From: Sophora flavescens
Lineage: Eukaryota > Streptophyta > Magnoliopsida > Fabales > Fabaceae
DNA: 64,000 bases
Direction: 5' to 3'
Assembly (NCBI GenBank): GCA_030762895.1
Contig: CM061070.1
Span: 106,417,054 to 106,481,053 of the forward strand
Positions 1 to 11,537 of this stretch are shown piece by piece (the first letter of the stretch is position 1; each line of letters opens with the position of its first letter). Made by a program: the position numbers and the translations under genes. The notes under the pieces were generated by a model. It made no database searches and had not been told where the DNA came from. It was given only the letters and a program-made list of their open reading frames with translations.

Positions 1-265
1 TGGAGCTCGTCCACTAAAGTAACTGAGACTCTCATCCACTAAAGTAACCGAGACTCTCGTCCACTAGAGTAACCGAGACTCTCGTCCACCAAAGTAACAG
101 AGACTCTCGTCCACCAAAGTAACTGAGGCTCTCGTCCACCAGAGTAACTGAGACTCTCGTCCACCAGAGTAACTGAGACTCTCGTCCACCAGAGTAACTG
201 AGACTCTCGTCCACTAAAGGTGACAGAAGTGCTCGTCCACTAAAGTGCAAGAGGCCCTCGTCCAC
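1..265 (+). repeat. ~30-bp tandem minirepeats CTCGTCCAC inside the LTR
   Basis: About nine imperfect units carry the core CTCGTCCACYARAGTAAC. The matching part of the second LTR copy (46960-47150) carries fewer units, so the array length varies between copies. The long open frame across it on - is a product of the repeat and is not a gene. Confidence 0.8.
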
Positions 266-1237
266 ACTAGTCTTTGGACTTGCTGAGTCCTTAATATGGA
301 GCTCGTCTACTAGCCCGAATAAAAACTCAAAATGCTAGATAGACACGGATATTTTCAAGATGGAAGAACTTATCTTATAAACGCGAATTCTAAAAGGATT
401 ATCAGAATCGTATTTCAAAAACCAGAAAGAGACTTGAAGCCTTCTCTCCTACTCAGTTTCACGATTATCAAGAAAAGTCATAACGACTCTATTGCATTAA
501 TGGCTGCCCAGAACGACTCTATTGCATTTAATGAAGTTCTGCTTGAAGCCAACATCTGAGAGAATGTCTCTAACGGATCCTAAATGCTTGAAGACTATAA
601 ATACAGAAGTCATTGAAGATGAAGAAAGAGAGAATACACATTGCATTAAAGAAGTCATTACTCTGCTCATTAATTCTTTCATTTTGTATTCTTCAATCAT
701 TTGAAGTTATTACGCAGACTTTCCTAAGCTTCACATTTAAACCACTCTCTGAGTGTTAGTGAAAGATCTGCTTGTGAGAAGTTGTATTTATTACAAACCC
801 AATCTCTCAAACAAACCCAAGTGAGCCTGAAGAGGCTAGGTGTGAAAATAATACTTGTCTTGAAGAGGCTAGGTGTGAAAATAATACTTGTCTTGAGCCT
901 GAAGAGGCTAGGTGTGCAAATAATACTTGAGTCTGTAACCTTATCAGTTATATTGGATAAATCTTGGTGCTGCCAAGGACTGGACGTAGCTCTTTGCTTT
1001 GAAGAGTGAACCAGGATAAATCACTGTGTCAATCTCTCTTTCATAAACTCTTTAATTGCTTTAGTTTTTCTTGCGTCTATCAGTGGTGTATTTGCAAAAG
1101 TCACCCGTCCATCCTGTATTCTTCCACTCGTCCAAATCTAGCTTTCTGTTTGTGAAAAGATTGCAACTTTGCTTAAATTCTGATAAACACAATTCAACCC
1201 CCCCCCCCCCCCCTCGTGTTTATAGTCGTCTATTTCA
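1..1237 (+). mobile_element. 3' part of a ~2 kb LTR (family 1, copy 1)
   Basis: This stretch matches the complete solo LTR at 46356-48323 along nearly its whole length and ends with the same words: a C-run, then a short segment ending TATTTCA at 1237. The 5' end lies outside the window. Compared with the other copy it lacks about 225 bp near 490 and has one extra copy of a 36-bp unit (826-905). No primer-binding site follows 1237, so it is a solo or 3' LTR. The C-run before the end is common in legume Ty1/copia LTRs, but no coding region is attached here, so the superfamily is an inference. Confidence 0.75.
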
Positions 1238-1620
1238 ATTTTTCCTAAGGTAGCGGCCCCAGAGATCCCTATTTTTGAGCCTCTAAGTCCTATTTATAAT
1301 GTAGGGTAACTTGAATCCCAAGCTGTTACAAAATCAGATCAAATCAATAATTCAAATTCCAGATATTGCGCGTCACGGTCGTAATGCCTGTCACGGCCAG
1401 GCCGTGACAGATTCTGTCTTCGAAAACTTGACATTGATGACCTGTCACGACCGTGATGGCCATCACGACCTGGTCGTGACAGGTTCTGACTTTTTTGTTC
1501 TTTTCTTTTCAGCCTTGCTCGATCATGGCCGTGATGGCTGTCACGGCTAGGCCGTGATGGGCTCTGTTTGGCTCATTTTTCTTACTTTTCAAGCTCCGTC
1601 TTCATGCAAGCTCCATGAAC
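1238..1620 (-). mobile_element. Fragment of palindrome-bearing LTR (family 2, copy D)
   Basis: Read on -, this segment matches the promoter part of the family 2 LTR at 37174-38517: three GC-rich palindrome blocks (1370-1560) followed by a TATA-like ATTATAAATAG (1290-1300). It is truncated on both sides. On the left the family 1 LTR ends at 1237; on the right homology stops at about 1618, just before another family 2 relative begins. Confidence 0.65.
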
Positions 1621-1624
1621 GCGC

Positions 1625-2972
1625 TGTCGCCACGCACCAAAAAGCGAGCGATTACAAAATAATGTAGATAGGGAAGCGACAACTCGAGTATCGTCTCACA
1701 AGGACTCTTAGGTTGCTATTATTAACAGAAAATCAGTTTTGGGGGGTTTGGAGTGAATGCAAATAAGAAACAAAGCAAAACAAAGCAATGAAAACAGCAG
1801 TTTAAGAGATTAACAAATAAACTAAAGACGATTAACCTACTGTTCTCGGTTTCCCACTATCATCGGTTCATATAAATCCAAGCCCTAAGCAGATTCTAAT
1901 CCCCTTTCGGTTGTAGCAACAATTTACAAGCGAAACCACTACTACAGATATATGTCCCTATTCCCGAATTAAGCAAACGGGGTTAAGCCCTCATGAACTA
2001 AGCGAACATGAATGAACACATGCGAATTAGGCAAACGCGATTATGTATAGGAACATAACATCACTGAAATAAATCAATACAACACTATACACTCCTGAAT
2101 TAAGCAAACAGAAATATATAGCATAGTATTGAAAAGAGAAAAGTAAATGAAAACAGGAATCACAAAACCTCAAGTGTAATTGAAACCAATCACAGTAGAT
2201 TAATCTAGGAGACTAGTTCTCCATTACAAAAGGCAACAATAAACTAAAGAGAAAACAAAAGACTAACTACTGACTAACTAAAACTAGCTAACAACTCGCC
2301 ACTCCAGTTCTGTCTAAAACTGACTTATATACAGTATCTGAAATCAGCGGACTCGCGAGGCGAACACTGTCTCGCGAGACGAATAATGCGAACAGTTTGC
2401 AACGTTTGGTCTTCTCGCGAGGCGAAGCACAGCTCGCGCGGCGAGGAATGGAAAAGTCATGACTTCTGGTCTTCACTCTCGCGAGGCGAGACATATATTC
2501 GCGGGGCGACACAGAAAGGATTGCAAAGTTTCTGGCACAGTCACCTTCAGGTTCGCGTGGCGAAGGACTTTTCGCGGGGCGAAAGCTCCAGATTTATTTC
2601 TTTTTATTAACCTGAAAACAGAAAATAGCATAAGTGTTTTATTTAACTCTAAATCAGCTAAATTAACCTAAAAATACTTTACAAACTCAAAATGCTGCTT
2701 AAAGACAATCAAGTCTAATTTGGGTGAAAATGAGATAAAATTAGCACAAAGCCAAGGTTTTTCTAGTTATAAAACTAGACTAGCCAGAGGCTGATCACTC
2801 CAACATAAATGATCATGAGCATTTTAATCCTCAATTCCTGCACACAAACACCACAAAACCGCCTTACTCGTTCCAAGGTAAAAACTAACAAAAATTAAAT
2901 TAAAAAATGCCTAAAGTACATGAAAATGCATGCAATATGATAAAGAAATATGAGGTGTAATCACACTCATCA
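1625..2972 (-). mobile_element. Diverged family 2 LTR (copy E) with a TCGCGA array
   Basis: On - it starts TGATGAGTGTGATTACACCTCA at 2972 and is collinear with the other family 2 LTRs: a conserved leading segment, a GC-rich repeat block, a TATA-like element (2325-2333), then a long AT-rich segment ending near TGTCGCC at 1625. At 2349-2585 the block is built of CTCGCGAGGCGAA words instead of the CACGGCC palindromes of its relatives. It abuts a copia reverse-transcriptase frame at 2973, yet the upstream half of that copia gene is absent on the other side and the flanking 5-mers do not match. A deletion or rearrangement after insertion is therefore likely. Confidence 0.6.
2349..2585. repeat. Dispersed CTCGCGAGGCGAA palindromic words
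   Basis: About eight occurrences of (C/T)TCGCG(A/G/C)GGCGA lie in 240 bp of otherwise AT-rich DNA, in the slot where other family 2 LTRs carry TCACGGCCGTGA arrays. TCGCGA is a perfect dyad. The TATA-like site on - lies about 20 bp away. Confidence 0.75.
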
Positions 2973-3973
2973 ATCTTGCAGCCTTAGCCTCTCATGAAGA
3001 ACCTAAAACATATTCTCAATCAGGAAAGCATCCAAAATGGCGTGATGCAATGGCACGAGAACTTAAGGCATTAGAAGATAATGACACTTGGGAATTAACA
3101 CAGCTTCCTCCAGGCAAAAAAATCGTTGGGTGCAAGTGGGTGTACAAAATTAAACATAAGGCCACAGGTGAAATTGAAAAGTATAAAGCACGACTCGTAG
3201 CAAAATGTTTCACCCAAGTTGAAGGAGAAGACTTCAACGAAACCTTTACACCGGTTGCAAAGATGACAACAGTTCGATGCCTTCTTTCCGTTACAGTCAC
3301 TAAGGATTAGGAGCTACATCAAATGGATGTAAGCAATGCCTTCTTGCATGGGGAGCTAGAGGAAGAAGCTTACATAGCTGTTTCACAAGGGCACAAAGTC
3401 CCTAGAAAAGACACGGTGTGTCGTTTGAAGAAGTCTTTGTATGGATTGCGTCAAGCCTCACGCAATTGGTACTCCAAACTCTCACAAGCGCTAATACAGT
3501 ATGGATTCAAAGAATGCCCAACAGATCACAGCCTCTTTGTTTACTCTCATAATTCCATTTTCCTCGCTGTGCTAGTTTATGTCGATGACCTAGTAATAGC
3601 AGGTAATGACTCTCATGGTTGCACCAAGTTCAAGCAATATTTGAGCAGTTGTTTTAATATGAAAGATCTTGGACCTCTCAAGTACTTCCTCGATTTGGAA
3701 TTGGCACGAAGTTCACATGGTTTGTTCATTAGTCAGAGGAAGTACACCTTGGACATCTTGCATGAATGTGGGATGCTTGCTTGTAAGCCATCCTCGTTTC
3801 CAATGGAACAAAATCATCAGTTGGCTTTAGCAAAAGGCTCCGCTTACTCTGATCCTTCTCAATATCGAAGACTCATAGGACGCCTCATCTATCTCACTAT
3901 CACACGTCCAGAAATCACTTATTCGGTTCACATTCTAAGCCAATTCATGCAAGCACCACAACAAGCTCATTGG
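2973..3973 (+). pseudogene. Ty1/copia reverse transcriptase fragment
   Basis: One reading frame gives a classic copia RT: the KWVYKIK entry motif, KARLVAK, the TPVAKMTTVR segment, MDVSNAFLHG, the SLYGLRQASR segment and the catalytic YVDDLVIAGND, ending in the SQFMQAP segment. It starts abruptly at about 2975 because an LTR insertion (copy E) abuts it, and it stops being copia-like at 3973 where a foldback element begins. A TAG at 3308-3310 replaces the expected Trp in KDWELHQMDV. Gag, protease, integrase and RNase H are missing. It is a dead fragment. Confidence 0.9.
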
Positions 3974-4134
3974 TCATATGTAAATAGATATTATCCGATA
4001 TGATTTTTTGGGATTACAGCTAAGATTTCAAATATATTTTAGAATCAAATTGACAAAATATAAGACCAATCTCATAGTCATATGTAAATAGATATTATCC
4101 AATTGCTTTCCCGTTTTCACATCTTAGGAATGCC

Positions 4135-4340
4135 ATTATATTTGGGGAGGGGAAAGTGGATTTGATTTATTTAGTGGATAGGATTAAAGTTTGTTCCTGG
4201 AAATGGTTTATTGTTATCCCAGGTTGTTTTGTGTAGTTTCTCAGATTGGTGCATATATCCTAAAAAGTGTCTAGAACGGGTGTAGTTGTATCTGTTCTTT
4301 ATACTTTAAGGCTTTGGTATTCTGATGTATATGGGTTCTG
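4135..4340 (+). pseudogene. Possible LINE ORF2 C-terminal remnant
   Basis: One frame reads VDLIYLVDRIKVCSWKWF, which resembles the C-terminal end of plant L1-type reverse transcriptases (a D-x-I-K-x-x-SW-W pattern), followed by stops. It lies in the loop of the foldback element. The call rests on pattern similarity only. Confidence 0.35.
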
Positions 4341-4353
4341 AGTGTCCATTGAA

Positions 4354-4357
<4 letters not shown>

Positions 4358-4404
<47 letters not shown>
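4358..4404. repeat. (AT)n microsatellite
   Basis: About 23 uninterrupted AT units. Similar tracts occur at about 11517-11536, 31190-31232 (then CA repeats) and 56935-56955. Confidence 0.95.
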
Positions 4405-4408
<4 letters not shown>

Positions 4409-4689
4409 TTTTTTGCTTTAAAAAAAACATCTTACTTAGTTTTAGTGGTTCAAAGAGTGATCCCTAAGCATTTTTTTGGGTGATGTCCATTGAAACTACT
4501 AAAACCGAGATGTGAAAATGTAAAAGCAATTAGGTGATGTCTAATTATATATGACTATATGAAGTCAAACTTGTATTTTATCAGGTTGATTCCAAAATGT
4601 ATTTGAAATTTTAGTTGTAATTGAATAAATCATATCGTGACTTGAATTGTTTTACTAAAACAATATTCGACTTGAATTGCTTTACTTGA

Positions 4690-4857
4690 ATTGGGTGGGG
4701 AATTGTAGCTATATTTCAACCTCTTTGTCTTTTATACTGGAGGTTGAGGTTATATCTTTGATCTCTCATTTTCTGTAGTGTAACTATTGTTTCATTGTAT
4801 ATGAGATCGGGTACCCTTTGTATTTAATCAAATATAATTTTTGTTTATAAAAAAAAA
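4690..4857 (+). mobile_element. LINE-like 3' end with A-tail
   Basis: The segment ends GGGTACCCTTTGTATTTAATC... TTGTTTATAAAAAAAAAG. The same kind of ending occurs at 10735-10797 (GGGTACCCCTTATACCCC... GGCTTATAAAAAAAAAC). This GGGTACC-TTTATA-A(n) tail is typical of plant L1 3' ends. No coding part is attached. Confidence 0.4.
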
Positions 4858-5904
4858 GTATTCTGCAAATGAAAAAAAATTAATTGAAGTCATGATTAAG
4901 TTGTTGTGTATTTCAAATTCCTTCGAATTTTAAAATACTGCATCCAAACACATTCCTAATTCGCAAAAATAATAATAATAATAATAGAGGTACGAATTTC
5001 ATCAAAATGATAAATTTGAGGGACTAAAATTATATTTTATCATTTTATTATCGTTATATTTTAAACATTATTTTTTTTAATATTTTATAGTCCACCTGGC
5101 ATGCGACGTGGAATCATGTGGTAAAATGTTTGTGATCATGTAGGCATGTTTTATTAGTTTTCTGATGGCAACTAAACGGATGAACGAAAGTTACAAGATT
5201 TTGAAAATGGGAGAACTAAATTCTCTAAAAAAAAAAAGGAAGAGACGAATTTTGCCAAAGTAAAAAAATTAAGGAATAAAAATATATTTTAATCTTTTTA
5301 TACTAATAACATGTGCTGTAACACCTTTTGTTTTAGAGAAGCAATCATTTTTCTTTCAAAGATTCTCTCAAAACACTTCTACTTATAACTTATTTTGAAT
5401 ACATAATAATCTAAATTAAAACATTTGCCACGTACATAAAGCATATGAATTCAACTCCCCCATTAACATAACAAATACTAACGATCTAACATTTACTTAA
5501 AAAAAAATTGAAAACTATACTTATTGGTAAATAACTAGAGGGGGAGGAAAAGAGTTATATTATTAATTTTTATAAACTTTTTTCGAGTATCAGTGCTGTA
5601 TTTTTTTATATAAAATATTTATTTATATTTTTTTCTTTCATCTCTATCTATCACGTGAAAAAAAAAAACAAGAGTCTGTTTTCCAAATAAACTTTCCGAG
5701 AGGGAAATGTCCTATACCCACAAAATAGTGAAAACACTTTGTCAATTTCCTCTCTCTCTCTGTGTTGTGAGAAATTGTTATACTCACACACCTTCCTACT
5801 TCTCTCTATCACTCCAATTATTTGTGTCTTTTACGGTAAATACTCCAAACTTCAAATCTTCACCTCTCTCTCTCTCTCTCAAAATCTGTGTTTCTCTCTC
5901 CTCC
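4858..5904 (+). promoter_or_regulatory. Upstream region and 5' leader of CNGC4
   Basis: AT-rich sequence without a gene. A G-box CACGTG lies at 5652-5657 and a TATA-like TTTTATATAAAAT at about 5600-5612. The leader just before the ATG is strongly CT-rich (a TCTC run at about 5863-5880). Which of these elements is used cannot be told from sequence alone. Confidence 0.4.
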
Positions 5905-8900
5905 ATGGCCACCACCGCTGACACCACCCTTCACCACCACACCTCACGTGTTTCACCCATGCACTACTACACCACCACCGACGACGACGAAGAATTCGAC
6001 GACAGCGACATGGACGAGGAACACGAACAAAACGACAACGACAACGGGAAAGAAAAACGAGAAGACAACAACACCAACGTTGTCGTGTGCGGCGGCGGTT
6101 CACGACGGAGCCGTGAGGGTTGGTCTCTGGGTCGGTTCCTGGTGGACCCGAAATGGGTTGAAGAATGGAATAGGGTGTTCCTTCTGGTGTGTGCAACAGG
6201 GTTGTTCGTGGACCCGCTGTTCTTCTACGCGCTCTCCATAAGCGACACGTGTATGTGCTTCTTCGTGGATGGGTGGTTCGCCATCACCGTCACGGTGTTG
6301 CGGTGCATGACGGACACGTTGCACCTCTGGAACATGTGGTTGCAGTTCAAAATGGCGAAACGCTCCTTCAGTGTTGTTGGACACAGTGACAGTGTTCACA
6401 GTGTTTCTACTACACGTGGCTCCGTTGCTCTTCAGTATATCAAAGCCAAGAGGGGTTTCTTCTTTGACCTCTTTGTTATCCTTCCTCTGCCCCAGGTTAG
6501 AACATAATAATTAACTTGTACTATATGTGCTTAATAGGTAATTAATTATTAGTCTATACAAATAATTTAAATAAAGGTTCACCACCCGCAATCTGTTCTT
6601 AACGTTTTGGTTTTGTGATTTTGGAGGTCTCCAATAAAAAATGTGATCGTAATTGTGGTTGTATCTACCTATTTTTGCCCGCAATTATAATCAACCACAA
6701 CTACGATTGCAACCACAATTTAAAACATTGTTTTATAATTGATAATATACCTTCTTCATCAGTTGCTTTTATATGACACTTATCGTTGTAAAATAGTGTG
6801 GGAAAATAGTGTATAATTATCTTTTGATTTGTTCAGTTTTTTTTTAACATGACCAGTTCTGAATTATCGTCTGAAGTTTGTTGTTTGTCATGTAGCTATA
6901 GGCAGCATTTTGATATTATTTTATTTTTTCCTTTTAAAGAAATTATGTCATTTTAAGAGGAGGGAGTTCAATATTTGGTACACTCTAACTAGCTAGCTAG
7001 TGAAGGGAGGAGTCGACACAAGTGCATGACACTATGTGTTTTTATGCATGCATTGTGCAGACAGTGATGGTTACTACCACCGCCGTAGCGGCTTATCTAT
7101 CTAGAACATATGCAACGTGGAGACTAAAGAAGAGTAATATTTTATTTAGAGGGGTCAAGTTTAAGAGTTTATGATTTTAAGAAAAGTAACAAGTTAAAAA
7201 AGTCGACTTTTAAAAATTTGAAAGAAAATTACTCTTCAAAGTTGATTGAGTGGTAAGTATCTTGAACCTATATAAGAACACAAGTTTAAGTTCTGATAGC
7301 ATACATTTTAATAGAAAGGTTGCAAAAATGAAGGATTAATTCCTTGCTTCAAGCAACCAATCAAGAATGCCTTACTTACTATGGTCGATCAAAACAAAAA
7401 ATTGAAAGAAAATTACATATAAAAAACTTGACTTTTAAAAAATTTTAGGATAGTGTTAACAACCTACAAAATACAAATACAAGAGACACTACCCCTTATA
7501 CCGCCATTACACCTCATCATATGATGATGTTTTCTATAAATTAATAATGTTTTATGCACAATAAATCTAGATACTTTTGGAATAACTTATAACTTTTTAT
7601 TATCCAAAGTATTATACTTTACCTTAGACGCTATAAAAATAAAAATTGTTTGTCAGATATAAGTTGATAAAAGATTTTCCTTTCTCTTATGCCTTTATAT
7701 GTTTTGGATTTGGCAAAGGTGTTGTAGGTATATTGTTGAAGACAATTGTTGAGAGGTAAATTAGATATATGTGGTGACAACATACGCTAAAATACTTATT
7801 ATAATTGTATCTAATGAGAGTCATAAGATGGTCAATGTGGTTTGGGTGGAGGAGTTAAGGAATGAAGTGATAAGGAAGTTGAGGATTCAAACCTCACCCA
7901 CTAACAAAAATATTAACATTAACACTAACATTTGCCTAAAAAAAATCGCACTTAATATATAAGATATATTCATTCCCATATGAGCTGGTTAAAATTTTGG
8001 GCAAAAATAAATTCATGTAAAATTTTAAATTTATTGATAAATTAAATACAATTTTTGTCCAAACACAGGTGTTAATCAGAGCCAAAGAGAACACCAAAGA
8101 AATTAAGTAAATAGAAAAATAGTAATCCTATTTGTTATTGACGAATAGTACCAATTAGAGATGAAACAATGTTAATTATTGGCAGAAATTATGAGATTAA
8201 AAAGTCAAAAATAAAGAATAGTATTGAATTTGCATGTCGTGAAGGGGTGTATTAAGTGTCGAAGTCCCACATTGGTTAAGTATATGAGCCTAGAACCAAA
8301 TTCTAAGATGGTATCAGAACTGCATTTTGCAGGCAATGTGGGAATTGGACCCAGACCTATGCTGTTCGTGAGGGTGGGTATTAAAGTTATATTTGTGTCT
8401 CATATTGTCAATGATCCTTGACTGTGCAATACTTATATATGTTTATGCACCCTCATCCTTTAAGCTAATTTTTGGGAGTGAGATCCAAACATATTTAACA
8501 AATAGAGAAAGTATCCAATATAAACGGTTCGTACTAATTGCTTTTCGTGCAAAACAACATTTCCGATAAAAAAAAATAAATGCAAATAAAAGGGTAGTCA
8601 ACAAACTCTCCTTAATTAAGATTAGGACAAGGCATGGATGAAAAAAAGTTAAGCTCATCCATGCCTGGTCCTAAACAAAATTCTGAAGCGAATTGTTTTG
8701 AACTTTATTTTTTGGTAGAGTTAAACTTTTTTTTTTTTCGTGTACTTGGAGTCCTACCACCTGCACTTTCTGATAGGTCAATCTTTTAATTATTATCGAG
8801 AGATGCTTGTTATTGTTCTTAGAGGGTAGCGCACACTACCTCTATGATACTTTTTATTATCGAATTTTGCTATCGATTATCTCGAGTATAATGATTAAGG

Positions 8901-11506
8901 AATCAAAAATAAGTTTTTTTATTGAAAAGTATATTGAAGTAATATTTTTAATAGATTAAATAATGACGTATTTAATTTTTTTAATAAGAACTTACCTTTT
9001 TTAATGTCTTAATCATTGCCTTTAGCATTTAGCAATGTATGACAAAACCATTTTTGTTTCTACCATACTGCTTGACGTCATAGTATAGGGTGGTCCCCTA
9101 AAATAAGTATACATAACTGCATGTTTTTTTCATTCAAAGGGATTCATTTGTGGTCCTCAATATTGCTGCAAATTGATACTGACATGGTACATTCATACTT
9201 GATTCTCTAACTCCGGTTCATTATTGAAGGTTTAATTTCACTTTTTTCTATATGATAGTAGTTTGATAAAGGAGGAAAGCGAACAACACACACTCACATG
9301 CACACACAAGAAATTCATTCTAGCATAATTTTAGAATAAATTTAAACCAATCATAATATAATAGATAATTATTATAATTTAGAATAATTAATGATGTGAT
9401 TTAATTACCTGATATACTGAACTTAATTGCATGTTTCAAGTTTATGCAATAATTTCTCACATTTGCACACACTTATTATTTCATCTCAACATATTTTTAG
9501 ACGTTTGATTGCAAGGGTCCCACATCATTTTCAGCATATAATCACACTAATTTTACCACCTTATAAATACGTGAGATTATGTTACTCTATAACATTTGTA
9601 TGAATCATTTCCCATCTTAAACCAGTAAAACAGATCGACCGGGTAGTGGTTATGGATATCGATGGAGCAATATATTGAACTTGAAATGGGTTTGTTGAAT
9701 TTTATTTATATGTAAGAGAATCAGAGAAAAATGTTTTAGCTCACAGTAATTCAGTAAAGCTTTTTCAGTATATAATATGGGATCGAACATGTGGATATCA
9801 TACTGTGTTTTGCTTTAAATTTTTTTAATTTGATTATACTTATAGGCTTATAGCAGTAGCAGAGTAATTCAATTAAAAAATTAATATTAATATAATGAGT
9901 AAAATTAAAGTTTCAATTTTCGTTTTCTATTTTGCAGATTGTGCTATGGGTGGCAATCCCCTCTTTGTTGGAGAAAGGATCGATTACGTTGGTGATGACA
10001 GTGTTCTTAATTATGTTCCTCTTTCAATACGTTCCCAAAATTTATCACTCAGTATGCGTCTTGCGTCGCATGCAAAACCTCACGGGCTACGTTTTTGCAA
10101 CAGTTTGGTGGGGCTTTGCCCTCAACATGATCGCATATTTTGTTGCCTCCCATGTAAGTCACTTTTCTTTTCATGCCATGCATGCATATCTCTATAGCCA
10201 CGAGGATGACAGTGACTTATGTCTTCTATAAAGTCTAAGCATATTACAATTTCTTTGATTTTTTTTGTTAAGTGGTTTGATGATGCATGTGATCAATGTT
10301 TTAAACAAAGGCCCACAATTATAATTGACATCACATCATTTTGATTTTGAAGGTTTTCGAAATCAAAATATATACGATATCACAATTATGACCACATCGA
10401 TCGTATTTTCCCATAATTGCGGTAAATACAATACAACCACAACCACGATTATAACCGCAATTTAAAATCTTGCATGTGATCATCTATTTTTTTTTTCCTT
10501 TCCTGATTTCCTGATCATGCATGAGATGAATCATGAAACAAAAGCTAAAGATCTATAGTTCTAAACGTGTATATTTTAAGATATTGTCCCAAAGAGAAAA
10601 TCTCACCCTTTTGTTTTAAGTAAAGTGTCTGTTTTTTATAAGAAAAATGTATTCTTTGTAATATCAATGCTGGACTAGCGTAGTTATAGGATTTTACTTA
10701 CACTGATCCTATCTATTTTCATCTTTTTGGTTTGTATATGGATTTGGGTACCCCTTATACCCCTATTCAATATATTTTTGGCTTATAAAAAAAAACACAA
10801 TGGATATCTGAACCCATATACATGAGGAGCAAAAAGCGGTGAAAAATAATGTAGTGCACTGCTTCAACCTAAAGATCTAGGATACAATCATAACACGGGT
10901 GATCCAAGCTACAAGGTTGAACAGCACATTGTCCCCATTTCTATAGGAACCAAATGAATGGCAACCTGCCAAGAGGATAATAAAAGTGATTTGGGTTAAG
11001 GTGCACCACCCAATTGGTACATCACTCATGTTGTAAGATTTGGGCTAATGAAATTGTCATATGAGTTGATCAAGATTTCAAACCCAATCATGTATTTGGA
11101 TGGTTGAAAAGTCAAATGGTCATATGTACAAAAGATTGATGGAGATATGAGTGGTGTAATGAGTGGTACACGTAGCCTTAACCTAATAAAACTATATAAA
11201 AACACTAAGCACCCAGTAACGAAGGCCCAAACCAGTCAGCGAAGAAAATAAGCCAAGGATCCAAGTTCACCAAATCATCATCATCCAAGTTTTAAGCAAA
11301 GTGTTAAAACAACAGTTGTTAATATAATGAAGTTTCTCGATAAGATCTTATGAGAAACAAAGCTGGAATATTGTGTCATTATCCGGTGCTACCTTCATAT
11401 GAAAGTTCCTAGATACGCAAGATGACGTAAGTGAGTAAGTTATCGAGATTTTTTTAATATATTCAAAAGTCATTTATACAGTACCAGAAAAATTTAATAC
11501 ATACAT

Positions 11507-11537
<31 letters not shown>

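Larger units (their letters stand above)
3980..4660. mobile_element. Foldback element with ~130-bp inverted arms
   Basis: The segment at about 3995-4130 is the diverged reverse complement of about 4497-4640. Matching words include GATATGATTT / AAATCATATC, GATTTCAAATA / TATTTGAAATT, TCATAGTCATAT / ATATGACTATATGA and TTTTCACATCT / AGATGTGAAAA. The loop holds a LINE-like coding remnant (about 4135-4340) and an (AT)n tract (4358-4404). It abuts the copia fragment at 3973. Exact ends and target duplication were not resolved. Confidence 0.55.
6496..9937 (+). other. CNGC4 intron 1 (3.4 kb)
   Basis: AT-rich, with a GTTAGA donor and a TTTTGCAG acceptor. It holds a hAT-MITE-like half with the CAATTTAAAACATTG end (about 6650-6732), a SINE-like segment (about 7785-7905) and an LTR/PBS-like scrap (8257-8420). 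The remainder shows nothing recognisable. Confidence 0.8.

Noticed and set aside
3974..4100. 23-bp direct repeat (TCATATGTAAATAGATATTATCC) as a target duplication around an 81-bp insert
   Set aside because: The second copy lies inside the arm of the foldback element, so a local duplication within the arm explains it better than an insertion.
5879..6399. Antisense and alternative-frame ORFs over CNGC4 exon 1
   Set aside because: They are shadows of a well-supported exon with strong family similarity.
8224..8421. 65-aa ORF in CNGC4 intron 1
   Set aside because: It overlaps an LTR/PBS-like repeat and has no protein similarity that I recognise.
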